A DNA stretch of 64,000 bases, from positions 30,909 to 94,908 of the forward strand of contig JAQGOP010000010.1 in the NCBI GenBank assembly GCA_028293545.1. Direction: 5' to 3'. The stretch comes from Verrucomicrobiota bacterium (GTDB taxonomy: Bacteria > Verrucomicrobiota > Verrucomicrobiia > Opitutales > Opitutaceae). Within the stretch, counting starts at the first letter, position 1. Each line of letters opens with the position of its first letter. Of this stretch, positions 19,402 to 28,450 are shown in pieces. A model generated the notes under the pieces. That model saw nothing but the letters and a program-made list of their open reading frames with translations, ran no database searches and was not told the DNA's origin. Made by a program: the position numbers and the translations under genes.

Positions 19402-20847
19402 TCAGCGAAATTGGAAGGAATACAATTTTGCATTGCGCAGCTTGAACTTGAATCGGACCGCGCGACCCTTGAGGTCGCTGAGGTCCGCACGGTTCTTCCA
19501 GCGCATCGCGAGGTGAATTTCGTCCACCCCTGATCGGCCCACAATCTCCCGGCCGGAGAATGCCTCGAGCGGAGCGCCCCACTCGTCCATCACTTCCACG
19601 CCGATCTCACCCGCGGGTGCCTCGACGTTCACCAACAATTCGGTCCCGGTGACGATCACCGGCTGGGTCACGATCGAGCCGGGCTCCTTGGAGGCTGCGT
19701 AACCCGCAAAGCGATCAGGTCGCACCGTGGCCAACGCCAGAAAACCGTCGCGCCAGTTTGTATGCGGTCCGTTGGACGCACCATAGTAGAGACGAATTTC
19801 GTCGTTCGTTATCACCGGCCCCGTCCCGGCGTAAATGCAGCCCCAATCGTAATCACCCGCCTTCGTCGAGTTGGCGATGAGCGCGTGCCCAGGATCGATG
19901 CGTTGCCACAAGACCGTGTCCGGACTCCACGCGAGCTCGCACTGCACGCGATCCGACTTGAGGTTGATCATCATCACGAGCCCCAGGTAAACATCGCCGT
20001 AGCGGAAAATCGGCATGGCATAAGTCTGGCTCTCGGCGTCGCCGCGCATCACTTCCACCGCCGGAGTCCACCGGGTGAAATCCGGGCTTTCGCTGCGCAT
20101 CACCAGGCGTTGCCCGGCAAGCCAGCGCCGCGTGATGCCGACGTACTTTCCCAGGTCCGGCGCCCAGATCGCGTTGTTGTGCGTGTCGCCTTCCACGCCG
20201 ATCTCGGGGCAGAGCAGTGGATCGGACCAGTGGATCCCGTCCGCGGAGAACGCCACTTGGAACCGGCGCTTCTGCCCCGCGATCTGCTGGCCGCCGAAAA
20301 CCTTGTAACGCCTCGCCGGGTCCTTGTCTTGCGGATCGAAGTAAACGCCGGCGCCGTGGCTGTGTCGGATGACCAGGTTGTTCTTCGCGCTCCCGTTGAA
20401 ATCGATCACGCCGAGGTCTGGTTTTTCCCAATGAATGCCGTCCGCCGACGTCGCATAGCACAGGCCCATCTCGCGCGTCGGGGTCGAATGGTACGGCACC
20501 GTCGGACGTTTATCCCTGGGCGTGTGGGTTGTCAGTTCATCCGTGATGAAAGGGCTGTACCAGCAGGCGTAGCGCTTCGTCTGCTCGTTGTAGACGACGT
20601 TGGGGTACACGTTGTCGAAGCGAACTTCCCATGGCCGATCCTCCTTGAACAATGGATTCGCCGGATGCTTGGCCGCCGAGCCCACCTTGAGTTGGACCTG
20701 CTCCGCGCGGTCGATGACGCGATCATCGAGCACGAGGTAGGTGGCCCGCGTCGGCAGGGCGGCGCGAAGGGTTGCCACCGGGCCGCCGGTGAGCACGGCC
20801 AGCAGGCCAATTTTAACGACGGAAGCCTGGAAGAAAGAAGCGGCCAT
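19402..20847 (-). CDS. Secreted propeller glycosidase-like protein
   Basis: 481 residues. A hydrophobic start (VVKIGLLAVLTGGPVATLRA) reads as a signal peptide. Propeller motifs recur: EDRPWEVRFDNVYPNVVYNEQ, MGLCYATSADGIHWEKPDLG, FQVAFSADGIHWSDPLL and IRLYYGASNGPH, followed by a beta-sandwich (GTELLVNVEAPAGEIGVEV) that ends AKLYSFQFR. The ending parallels DLYSFRIQ and DLYGFRVK in the three tandem genes upstream, so all share an architecture. It starts 12 bases after the previous gene. Sugar cleavage is inferred from fold only. Confidence 0.78.
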   Translation of the reverse strand: MAASFFQASVVKIGLLAVLTGGPVATLRAALPTRATYLVLDDRVIDRAEQVQLKVGSAAKHPANPLFKEDRPWEVRFDNVYPNVVYNEQTKRYACWYSPFITDELTTHTPRDKRPTVPYHSTPTREMGLCYATSADGIHWEKPDLGVIDFNGSAKNNLVIRHSHGAGVYFDPQDKDPARRYKVFGGQQIAGQKRRFQVAFSADGIHWSDPLLCPEIGVEGDTHNNAIWAPDLGKYVGITRRWLAGQRLVMRSESPDFTRWTPAVEVMRGDAESQTYAMPIFRYGDVYLGLVMMINLKSDRVQCELAWSPDTVLWQRIDPGHALIANSTKAGDYDWGCIYAGTGPVITNDEIRLYYGASNGPHTNWRDGFLALATVRPDRFAGYAASKEPGSIVTQPVIVTGTELLVNVEAPAGEIGVEVMDEWGAPLEAFSGREIVGRSGVDEIHLAMRWKNRADLSDLKGRAVRFKFKLRNAKLYSFQFR

Positions 20848-20859
20848 GACGGACGATCA

Positions 20860-22554
20860 TTATTGAATTCGAAAGCTGTAAAGATCGGCGTCGACCATTT
20901 CAACGAACAGCACCACCCGGCGACCCTGTAATGCCCTGAGGCTCGCGCCTTGTTTAAACTGCACCACCTGTTCGATGTTGTTCGCCTCGATCGGCACGCA
21001 ATCGTCGCGCGTGAACCCGGCGAGAACGTTCTGCTCCATCAGGTGCGGGTCCACGCTATCGGTGGTATTCTTGAGCGTGAGCACTGGTTTGTATTCGGCG
21101 ATTGCAACCCGCACGCGGCCGCGGCTCGCATCCACGTTCAACTGCAGGTTCTCGCCGCTCACGACAAACGGCTTCGTGATGAGCGTCTCCAGCTGGGTGT
21201 TAGCGCGCAGGCTGACGTAGCGATTGTGTTTCTGGGTAAAGAGCGCGATCTGGCCGCGGCGCACGCGGTCGGAATAATAGTTTCGCTGCGTCGCATTGGC
21301 CCGGGTGCTGAGGTGATCCCCGTCGCAGACGGCCGTATAAAACCAGTCTTCGTCCCCCACCCGCACCGGCGGCGCCGAACCGATCACCAGCCGATTATAA
21401 CTGTCTTCCTCCGTGCCGTGCGGAATCCACGGCTCGCGACTCGCCTTTCGGTCCCAGGTCTTGCCTCCATCACGGCTGATCGTGATGCGAAGTTCATTGG
21501 CTCCTTTCCGCGCCCATGGCCAGTTGTTCGGATGCGCCTCCGTCTTCGGCCACGGCCAGCCTTGCACCGGCGAGCCGGGAGTCCTTTCCATCACCGGGCC
21601 GCCGTCGGGCGTGGTCCGATCGGTGTGAATCCAGCTCAAGATGCCGAGCACAACACCGTCGGCATGGAATGGAATGATTCCCATCGGCTCGTCATAATAA
21701 TCCGGCCGGTGCGGATCCGCTGAATCGGGCGCCAGCACGATTTCGGAGGTCCAGGTTTTCAGGTCCTTCGACGCAAACCGCGCAATCTCGCGGCTGGGCA
21801 GCCAATGCGGAATCGCATTCTGCACCAGCGCCACCCACTCCGCGTTGGCGGCATCCCAGAAATGCAGCGCGCCGCCCCGCGGGCTGAAGGCGCCGCCGGC
21901 ATCGACCAGCTTCGCCTTCCAGGCGCGATCATGGATGAAATCGGGAATTTCCGCCGCGAAGTACGCCCGGCCTTCAACGCTCAAGGCGAAGCGGCGGGAG
22001 GGATCGGTGACATTGCCATACGACCCGAGATCGGTGACTCCAAACGGCACGCCGAGATTGTTTTCACGGCTGCTCCCGACCGGCGAAGGGAATGGCGGAA
22101 ACGCCTTCCAATCGATCCCCGTCGGCGCCTCCACCAGTCCCAGCGCGGGCTTGTCCCAATGGATGCCATCGGCGCTCGTGGCGTAGGCGTCCGCGACGAC
22201 GTATTGCTGCGCGCGGTCTTTCTGGATCTTGCCGTTGCGCGAAATCTTCCCTTCCGGGTCCGGCACCCAGGTGATGGCGCTGTAATAACCCACGAACGAG
22301 CCGTCCGCTTTCCGCGCGAAATATCCCGGCGCCACGCCATTGCTCTCCCACGGCCGGTCATTCGCAACCACCACGCCGCGGGCCCGCGGTTGATGCACGA
22401 CCCGGTCCAAGCCCGTCCCACGGGCAATGACGTAATCGTCGATGAAAAACTGCCAGTGGCGCGCGTCGACGTCCACGGCGGCTTCCGCTCCGTGGACCGC
22501 GCCGGACCAGAAGGCGGCGGTCGCCACCCACAGGAACATTTTTAGATTTCGCAT
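20860..22554 (-). CDS. Secreted propeller glycosidase-like protein, tandem paralogue 1
   Basis: About 564 residues from the ATG at 22554 (MRNLKMFLWVATAAFW, signal peptide ending near VHGAEA). A TTG start at 22575 is possible but less likely. The mature protein begins VDARHWQFFIDDYVIARGTG, then RPWESNGVAPGYFARK, SADGIHWDKPALG, ITISRDGGKTWDRKAS, and a C-terminal domain with LQLNVDASRGRVRVAIAEYK that ends ADLYSFRIQ. The SRDGGKTW pattern resembles Asp-box blades of sialidases and BNR proteins. Two close relatives follow upstream. Together they look like a recently expanded family of periplasmic or surface sugar-active proteins. Confidence 0.8.
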   Translation of the reverse strand: MRNLKMFLWVATAAFWSGAVHGAEAAVDVDARHWQFFIDDYVIARGTGLDRVVHQPRARGVVVANDRPWESNGVAPGYFARKADGSFVGYYSAITWVPDPEGKISRNGKIQKDRAQQYVVADAYATSADGIHWDKPALGLVEAPTGIDWKAFPPFPSPVGSSRENNLGVPFGVTDLGSYGNVTDPSRRFALSVEGRAYFAAEIPDFIHDRAWKAKLVDAGGAFSPRGGALHFWDAANAEWVALVQNAIPHWLPSREIARFASKDLKTWTSEIVLAPDSADPHRPDYYDEPMGIIPFHADGVVLGILSWIHTDRTTPDGGPVMERTPGSPVQGWPWPKTEAHPNNWPWARKGANELRITISRDGGKTWDRKASREPWIPHGTEEDSYNRLVIGSAPPVRVGDEDWFYTAVCDGDHLSTRANATQRNYYSDRVRRGQIALFTQKHNRYVSLRANTQLETLITKPFVVSGENLQLNVDASRGRVRVAIAEYKPVLTLKNTTDSVDPHLMEQNVLAGFTRDDCVPIEANNIEQVVQFKQGASLRALQGRRVVLFVEMVDADLYSFRIQ

Positions 22555-22614
22555 AAAATGAATCAGCCGCGCCAAGCTTCCTTGGCGGCACGAGCATCGC
22601 TGGACACCGGAGCG

Positions 22615-24420
22615 CTACTTCACGCGAAAGCCGTAGAGATCGGAGTCGAGGAGCTCGATGAAGAGGACGACATTTTTTCCCTGGAGCGCCTTGAGGCTCG
22701 AGCCGTCCTTGAACTGAACGACCTGCTCGATGCCGTTGGCTTCGATCGGATGGCAGTCGTCGCGAGTGAATCCCGTGAGGACATTCTGCTCCATCAAATG
22801 CGGGTCAGTGCTGTAGGTCGTGTTCTTGAGTGTCAGCACCGGCTTGTACTCGGCGATTCCCACCCGCACGCGGCCGCGGCTTGCGTCCACATTTAACTGC
22901 AGTGTCTCACCGTCCAATACGAAGGGCTTCGTGATCAGCGTCTCCATCTGGCTGCCGGTGCTCAAGCTGACATACCGGTCGTGTTTCTGCGTGTAGAGCG
23001 CGATCCGGCCCACGCGGACCCGATTGCGATAGTAGGGTGAGCGCTGCGCGTTGACCCGCGACACGAGGTGGTCCCCGTCGAACACTCCGAGATAAAACCA
23101 ATCCTCGTCGTCGACGCGCAACGGCGGCGCTCCGGTGATCACGAGCCGATCATAAGCATCTTCCTCGGTGCCATGTGGAATCCATTCTTCGCGGCTCGAA
23201 GTACGGTCCCAGGTGTGGCCACCGTCGCGACTGATCGTGATACGCATTTCGTTCACGCCCTTCCTCGCCCATGGCCAGACAAAGGGATTTTCAGTCGTCG
23301 TCGGCCAGGGCCAGCCCTGGTGCCGCGACTTCATGACGGCCGAGTCTTTCTCCAGCACGGGTCCACCGTCCGGCGAGGTTCGGTCGCCGTGGAACCAGCT
23401 CAGCAGGCCCAGCACCACGCCTTCGGTGTGAAACGGCGTCAGCATCATCGGCTCGTCGTAATTTCCCGGCGCGTGCGGATCCTCGGGGTCGGGCGTGAGC
23501 ACGATCTCCGAGGTCCAGGTCTTGAGATCCGGCGAGGAAAACCGGGCGATCTCGCGCGTGGGCAGCCAGTGCGGAATCGCATTCTGGACGATCGCCACCC
23601 ACTCCTTGTGCGCTTCATCCCAATAATTCAAAAGGGCCCAGCGCGTGCTGAACGTGCCGTCGGCCGGGACCAGCTTCGAGCGCCAGTCCGGGTCGTGGAC
23701 AAAATCAGGAATCTGCGAGGAGAAGTAACCTTTGCCATCGACGTGAATCGCGTACCGTTTCGCCGGATCGCTGACGTTCCCATATTCACCGAGATCGGTG
23801 AAATGAAACGGGCTGTAGGCGTTGTTATTCTTGCTGCTGCCGGTCGCATGGGGAAACGGGGGGAATTTCGCGAGGTCCACCCCGGTCGGGGCATCCAGCA
23901 ACCCCAGGTTGGGTTTTTCCCAATGAATGCCGTCCTTGCTCGTGGCATAACAACCGACCTCCACATACTGTTGATCGCGATCCTGCGGCCGCTTGTCCGG
24001 GACCCGCGTGCGCCATGCTCCGTCGGCGTAAACCATGTCGTTGATCGTCGCCGACCGCGCATCGGTGTTCGGCACCCAGAAATGCGCGCTGTAATATCCC
24101 ACGAAAGTCCCATCGGCCTTGCGCAGGAAGTGGACGGGGGCGACGCCATGGGTTTCCCAAGGCCGGTCGGCGTCGATCACCACGCCGACCGCTTTCGGAT
24201 GATGGACGATACGATTGAGCCCCGTGCCTCTCGCTATGGCGTAATTGTCGATGAACAGCTGCCAGTGCCGCGCGTCGATCTCAGCGGCAGAAACCTGCAG
24301 GCACCCGGCGGCGGCCACACCGACCGCGAGCAAAATCGCTCCGCGCCTGAGCAGAGCGCGACCCACCGGCTGAACCGCCTTTGACGACGACACCCACCGA
24401 ATCGAGGCGAATACATTCAT
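22615..24420 (-). CDS. Secreted propeller glycosidase-like protein, tandem paralogue 2
   Basis: 601 residues with a long signal region (LLRRGAILLAVGVAAAGCLQVSAAE); AAAGC could be a lipobox, which would make it a lipoprotein. The rest follows paralogue 1 closely: IDARHWQLFIDNYAIARGTG, ATSKDGIHWEKPNLG, ITISRDGGHTWDRTSS and the ending DLYGFRVK. It has a short insertion before the first YATSKDG blade (around the sequence TDARSATINDMVYADGAW) that paralogues 1 and 3 lack. The last 180 bases or so are nearly identical to those of paralogue 3. Its start lies 18 bases after the paralogue 3 stop. Confidence 0.8.
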   Translation of the reverse strand: MNVFASIRWVSSSKAVQPVGRALLRRGAILLAVGVAAAGCLQVSAAEIDARHWQLFIDNYAIARGTGLNRIVHHPKAVGVVIDADRPWETHGVAPVHFLRKADGTFVGYYSAHFWVPNTDARSATINDMVYADGAWRTRVPDKRPQDRDQQYVEVGCYATSKDGIHWEKPNLGLLDAPTGVDLAKFPPFPHATGSSKNNNAYSPFHFTDLGEYGNVSDPAKRYAIHVDGKGYFSSQIPDFVHDPDWRSKLVPADGTFSTRWALLNYWDEAHKEWVAIVQNAIPHWLPTREIARFSSPDLKTWTSEIVLTPDPEDPHAPGNYDEPMMLTPFHTEGVVLGLLSWFHGDRTSPDGGPVLEKDSAVMKSRHQGWPWPTTTENPFVWPWARKGVNEMRITISRDGGHTWDRTSSREEWIPHGTEEDAYDRLVITGAPPLRVDDEDWFYLGVFDGDHLVSRVNAQRSPYYRNRVRVGRIALYTQKHDRYVSLSTGSQMETLITKPFVLDGETLQLNVDASRGRVRVGIAEYKPVLTLKNTTYSTDPHLMEQNVLTGFTRDDCHPIEANGIEQVVQFKDGSSLKALQGKNVVLFIELLDSDLYGFRVK

Positions 24421-24438
24421 GGGAAAATGTCCGGGGAT

Positions 24439-26121
24439 TTATTTGACGCGGAACGCGTAGAGATCGGCGTCGAGGACCTCGATGAAAAGCACGACCTTTT
24501 TTCCCTGCAATGCCTTGAGGCTCGAGCCGCCCTTGAACTGAACGACCTGCTCGATGCCGTTGCCTTCGATCGGCTGGCAGTCGTCGCGGGTGAATCCCGT
24601 GAGGACATTCTGCTCCATCAGATGCGGGTCGATGCTGTAGGTCGTGTTCTTGAGCGTCAGCACCGGCTTGTACTCGGCGATTCCGACTCTCACGCGGCCA
24701 CGGCTTGCGTCGACGTTCAGCTGGAGAGTCTCCCCGTTCACCACGAACGGTTTCGTGATCAAGGTTTCCATCTGGCTGCCGGTGCTCAAGCTGACATACC
24801 GGTTTCGCTTCTGCGTATAGAGCGCGATCTGCCCTTTGCGCGCGCGATTGTGATAATAGGTGCCCTGGTTCGCCGTCGTGCGGGTCACGAGGTGGTCACC
24901 GTCGTAATTGCCCGTATAAAACCAGTCCTCGTCACCGACTTGGACGGGCGGGGCCGCCCAGATCACCAGGCGATCATAGCTGTCTTGTTCGGTGCCATGC
25001 GGAATCCATGCGACCCGGCTGGCCTTGCGATCCCAAGTATGACCGCCGTCGCGACTGATGGTGATGCGCATTTCATTCACTCCCTTGCGCGCCCACGGCC
25101 AGATGAATGGATTCTCCGCGGTTTTTGCCCAAGGCCAGCCTTGGACCTGATCGCCGGGTTTCTTTTCCATCACCGGGCCGCCGTCGGGCGTGGTCCGGTC
25201 GGTGTGAATCCAGCTGAGCAACCCGAGCACCACGCCTTCGGTGGCGTAGGGAAAAAGGATCATGGGTTCATCATAATAATCGGGCCGATGCGGATCGGCG
25301 GAATCCGGCGAAAGGGCAATTTCCGAACGCCACTGTTTCAAGTCCTTCGAGGCGAAACGGGCGATCTGGCGCGAGGGCATCCAATGCGGAATGGCGTTCT
25401 GCACCATGGCCACCCACTCCTTGTTTTCGTCGTCCCAGAAATTGAGCGTGTTTTCGCGGGTGCTGAAACTGCCGCCGGCCGGGACCAGTTTGCTCCGCCA
25501 CTCGCGGTCGTGGATGAAATCCGGCAGCTCCGCGGCAAAAAAGCCTTTGCCCTCGATGGAGAGGGCATAGCGGCGCGCGGGATCGCTGACATTGCCGTAC
25601 TGGCCCAGGTCGATGAAACCGAAATTGGTCCCGATCAGGTTATTATCCTTCGTGCTGCCAACCGGCGAGGGGAAGGGCGGAAACTTTTCCCAATCGAGCG
25701 ATGCCGGGGTCTCGACGACTCCGAGGTTGGGTTTGTCCCAATGGATGCCGTCCTTGCTCGTCGCGATCGCAAGCGCGTTGATGTACTGTTGCGCGCGATC
25801 GTTCTGGATCCTGCCCCGCACCATGGCGCCCTCGGGGTTCGCGACCCAGCGCACGGTGTCGTAGTAACAGACAAAGGTACCGTCCGCCTTGCGCGCGAAA
25901 TACAGCGGATTCATGCCGGCGGTTTCCCAGGGCTTGTCGTTGGGGATGACCACGCCCTTCGGCGTCGGGTGATGCACGATGCGATCGAAACCCGTGCCGC
26001 GCGCGACGACGAAATCGTCGATGAAGAATTGCCAGGACCGGGAATCAATTTCGGCGGCGCGGGCGGGAGCCGCTCCGAGCCCAGCCGAAAGCAACAAGAG
26101 GGAAACGGACGAAAGCTTCAT
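24439..26121 (-). CDS. Secreted propeller glycosidase-like protein, tandem paralogue 3
   Basis: About 560 residues from the ATG at 26121 (MKLSSVSLLLLSAGLGAAPA, signal peptide to RAAE). The frame is open 18 codons further up, but those residues do not look like a signal sequence. The mature protein begins IDSRSWQFFIDDFVVARGTG and keeps ATSKDGIHWDKPNLG, ITISRDGGHTWDRKAS and LQLNVDASRGRVRVGIAEYK, ending ADLYAFRVK. It is the first of the tandem set and is downstream of the TIM-barrel epimerase by 134 bases. Role as in the paralogues: glycan handling outside the cytoplasm, substrate unknown. Confidence 0.8.
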   Translation of the reverse strand: MKLSSVSLLLLSAGLGAAPARAAEIDSRSWQFFIDDFVVARGTGFDRIVHHPTPKGVVIPNDKPWETAGMNPLYFARKADGTFVCYYDTVRWVANPEGAMVRGRIQNDRAQQYINALAIATSKDGIHWDKPNLGVVETPASLDWEKFPPFPSPVGSTKDNNLIGTNFGFIDLGQYGNVSDPARRYALSIEGKGFFAAELPDFIHDREWRSKLVPAGGSFSTRENTLNFWDDENKEWVAMVQNAIPHWMPSRQIARFASKDLKQWRSEIALSPDSADPHRPDYYDEPMILFPYATEGVVLGLLSWIHTDRTTPDGGPVMEKKPGDQVQGWPWAKTAENPFIWPWARKGVNEMRITISRDGGHTWDRKASRVAWIPHGTEQDSYDRLVIWAAPPVQVGDEDWFYTGNYDGDHLVTRTTANQGTYYHNRARKGQIALYTQKRNRYVSLSTGSQMETLITKPFVVNGETLQLNVDASRGRVRVGIAEYKPVLTLKNTTYSIDPHLMEQNVLTGFTRDDCQPIEGNGIEQVVQFKGGSSLKALQGKKVVLFIEVLDADLYAFRVK

Positions 26122-26255
26122 AATTCGAGAGGGGTAAAAAAGCCAAGGAATCCGGCGCCAACGCAACGGCTGCATCCCTTTCCATCAAGCTCCGGACACT
26201 ACTCAGTTCAACGCACCAGCGCACTCGTGAACCGGTCACGAGGAAGACATTCTAT

Positions 26256-27104
26256 TCAGGCGCAGACCTGCCGCCAGATTCCTTTGAACGCCTTGGCGCC
26301 GTCGGCGGCGGTCTGCGCGGGATTCTTCCAGAGCGAATCCCCGAGTTTCAGGTCGGAGAATATTTCCAACGTGTAGATTCCCTTGTAGCCGGATCTCCGG
26401 ATCGTCCGAAGCAATTCGACGACGGGGATTTCTCCCGCCCCCGGCAGCAGGCGGTCGCCGAATGCCCGCGGCAGCCGCCAGTCGCTGATGTGGACACCGA
26501 AGATTTTGTCCGCTTGGGCGCGGATCGTTTTGTGCGCATCGGGTTCTTCCCAGAAATGCCAAAGGTCCAGGAACAATCCAAACGCGCGGTGATTCACGGC
26601 CGCGATCATCTCCGCTGCGCGCGGCAATGAACAAACGAACGTGTCGGTGTTCATATAAACCGGGTTGAGCGGCTCGAGCGCGACACGCACGCCGTGGTCG
26701 TCCGCATATTCCGCCACGCGCCTGAACTCACGAATGGCGATCCGCTGTGCCGCCGCGAGATTGCCCGCGGGGGCCAGGCCGGTGTTGACGACGAGCGTGG
26801 TCCCCGGGAAGTAGTGGCCAAAAAGGCGGGCGGTTTCGCGCAGCCGCCGCGCGCGCTCGGTCGGCGAAGTCGGGAATTTCCGCAAGGAATTCGGAAACGG
26901 CGAATGATAACGGGGCTGAACACTGGAGACGTGCAATCCTGAGTCGCGGAGCAGCCGCATCTGGGGATCGGGATCGGCGGCCGAAATCTTGGCTTCGCAC
27001 ACCTCAATGTGATCGATACCCAGGCGTTGGTAAAGGCGCACGTCTTCCGCGAAGTCCTGCGGCCACGTCGTATATTGGCTGACGCCGAAGGGGATTTTTT
27101 TCAC
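26256..27104 (-). CDS. Sugar phosphate isomerase/epimerase-like TIM-barrel protein
   Basis: 282 residues of the xylose-isomerase-like/AP-endonuclease-2 superfamily (PF01261). It opens KKIPFGVSQYTTWPQDFAED, has GIDHIEVCEAKIS, then VRVALEPLNPVYMNTDTF and FGLFLDLWHFWEEPDAHKTI with metal-ligand Glu and Asp/His, and ends with GYKGIYTLEIFSD. No signal peptide, so cytoplasmic. Family members interconvert keto-sugars or act on inositols. It is the most upstream gene of the minus-strand run leading to the propeller proteins and aldonate enzymes, so it may act on the same sugar. Confidence 0.85.
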   Translation of the reverse strand: MKKIPFGVSQYTTWPQDFAEDVRLYQRLGIDHIEVCEAKISAADPDPQMRLLRDSGLHVSSVQPRYHSPFPNSLRKFPTSPTERARRLRETARLFGHYFPGTTLVVNTGLAPAGNLAAAQRIAIREFRRVAEYADDHGVRVALEPLNPVYMNTDTFVCSLPRAAEMIAAVNHRAFGLFLDLWHFWEEPDAHKTIRAQADKIFGVHISDWRLPRAFGDRLLPGAGEIPVVELLRTIRRSGYKGIYTLEIFSDLKLGDSLWKNPAQTAADGAKAFKGIWRQVCA

Positions 27105-27455
27105 GGCCGCGGGACTTCCCTCGCGCTCGCGGTTTCAGCGGAATAATTGACCAGGGCCAGCATAGCTTCGGGAGCTCAAAGGTTCGGCGGAGGGTTGGCG
27201 TAGAACGCCCCCGCGCAATTTTCGAATGGTGGTCCTGCCAGCAGACCAGCCGAACCTTCCAGCGGAAGAATTGGGCCGGTTCGGGTGCGGTCGCGGTGGA
27301 TCTCACAATCAAAGACAATGAAGACGATCACCATTCGGTCGCCGGGCGCATCGAAACACCCGTCCCAGTCGACCTCGAATTACCAGGCACTTCAGCCCGC
27401 CAAGGTGGGCCTGATGTCGGCCTGCATTTTCCGAGGGGGAGCAGCACGGGTAAAT
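27105..27455. other. Intergenic stretch with no convincing gene
   Basis: These 351 bases separate the epimerase start from the GNAT stop. No frame has plausible protein character on either strand. A partly symmetric sequence, TGGTCCTGCCAGCAGACCA, lies near 27230-27248 and could be a regulator site for the sugar-locus promoter, but it is only suggestive. Confidence 0.4.
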
Positions 27456-27962
27456 TCAGTGGCCAGCGGTACTCGACTTGGGAACGGAATCCCTCGCCAC
27501 CAGGGTCAAAATAAATTCTTCGCTCTCGGCTCCATCGGCGTCCGGGAATTTGTCCTCGCCCGAAATCGTAAAACCGCATTTCTGCAGGACCCGGATCGAC
27601 GCAATATTGTGTTTCACGACTCGGGCATGGAGCGGGCGCACTTTCACCTCCCGCAGGAGCAGAGACAGCGCCGCACTGGCAATGCCCCTGCCCCAAAATT
27701 CCCGGCCAAGCCAGTAGCCCACCTTGCGTTCACCGTCCTGCTCCCAGCAGCCGATGTTCCCAGCCGCCTGTCCCTGAAAGAGGATGGTCCGGATGATGGC
27801 TCCGTTCGTCTCGGCCATGAGCTTCGTCCAATGGGCCATGAAGGCGCCGTGGGAACGCGAGGGAAACGCCGCCATGCGCGTGGCCTCCGGATCCAGCTGT
27901 TGCGTAAAGAAGATTGGCAGGTCGCCGGTCTGGACGGCGCGCAATCGAACATCATTCGTCAT
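27456..27962 (-). CDS. GNAT-family N-acetyltransferase
   Basis: About 168 residues from the ATG at 27962 (MTNDVRLRAVQTGDLPIFF). It has the RimJ/RimL-type pattern: substrate loop, then GYWLGREFWGRGIASAALSLLL, which holds the acetyl-CoA-binding R/Q-x-x-G-x-G/A motif as FWGRGIA, and the closing NIASIRVLQKCGFTISGED. It transfers acetyl from acetyl-CoA to an amine, target unknown. The ATG overlaps the stop of a 34-aa signal-peptide-like ORF (27959-28063). Downstream is a 351-base gap before the sugar locus. Confidence 0.88.
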   Translation of the reverse strand: MTNDVRLRAVQTGDLPIFFTQQLDPEATRMAAFPSRSHGAFMAHWTKLMAETNGAIIRTILFQGQAAGNIGCWEQDGERKVGYWLGREFWGRGIASAALSLLLREVKVRPLHARVVKHNIASIRVLQKCGFTISGEDKFPDADGAESEEFILTLVARDSVPKSSTAGH

Positions 27963-28063
27963 GAGAGCTGAAGAGTTCTTGAGGGTCGGCCTTGGGCGTG
28001 GAGAGGCGGGAGCGCCAATGAAACCGCCAGAACCAAAAGCAACAACACTGGGGTGCGCTTCAT
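27959..28063 (-). CDS. 34-aa secreted-peptide-like ORF overlapping the GNAT start
   Basis: ATG at 28061-28063 to TGA at 27959-27961, reading MKRTPVLLLLVLAVSLALPP then LHAQGRPSRTLQLS: a textbook signal peptide with an AQ-G cleavage site and only about 10 residues after it. Its TGA overlaps the GNAT ATG (ATGA). It is either a leader peptide that couples to the acetyltransferase, a secreted micropeptide, or the surviving 5' end of a lost exported protein. The last fits the degraded gene just upstream. Confidence 0.45.
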   Translation of the reverse strand: MKRTPVLLLLVLAVSLALPPLHAQGRPSRTLQLS

Positions 28064-28149
28064 ATCGTTTTTCTGCCGAACCATCCCGGCGCCCGCAAGA
28101 GGTTTGGCCCTGGGACAAGGTAGCAACGGCCCAGAGAAGCGATCGATCG

Positions 28150-28450
28150 GCGCGGGATAGAGAAACTGCGGGAAGCTGTGGTCCTCGGTTGGGCGACCTT
28201 CACGCGCGGGGTCGCGAGATCCAGGACGAGGGTCAATTGCGCCGGGTGAACGCCCATGGCCCCGAGCAGAGATTGAAAAAGCCACGCCGCGGCATCCGGC
28301 AACGCGACCACGATGGTCTGGCCGGGTGGCCGGCGCGGTGGTGGACGTCGTAACGGTAGAAATCGGCAACGAGGTCCGAGAGCGCGGTGGCGTCGAACTC
28401 GAGGCGCTTTCTGCTGCCAGGCGAGGGTCTGCTCATCTCGGGCGGAGGGA
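28150..28450 (-). pseudogene. Frameshifted remnant of an unidentified gene
   Basis: Three successive minus-strand frames each carry protein-like sequence that joins end to end: RLEFDATALSDLVADFYRYD (about 28410-28350), then TIVVALPDAAAWLFQSLLGA and TLVLDLATPRVKVAQP (about 28320-28190), then EDHSFPQFLYPAPIDRFSG (about 28185-28130). Two frameshifts are needed to read through, and there is no intact start or stop. I do not recognise the family. The surroundings (28451-28732) hold no other clear gene. Confidence 0.5.

Noticed and set aside
27230..27248. Operator-like TGGTCCTGCCAGCAGACCA
   Set aside because: The symmetry is partial and no second copy was found near the regulator or the other sugar-locus promoters.
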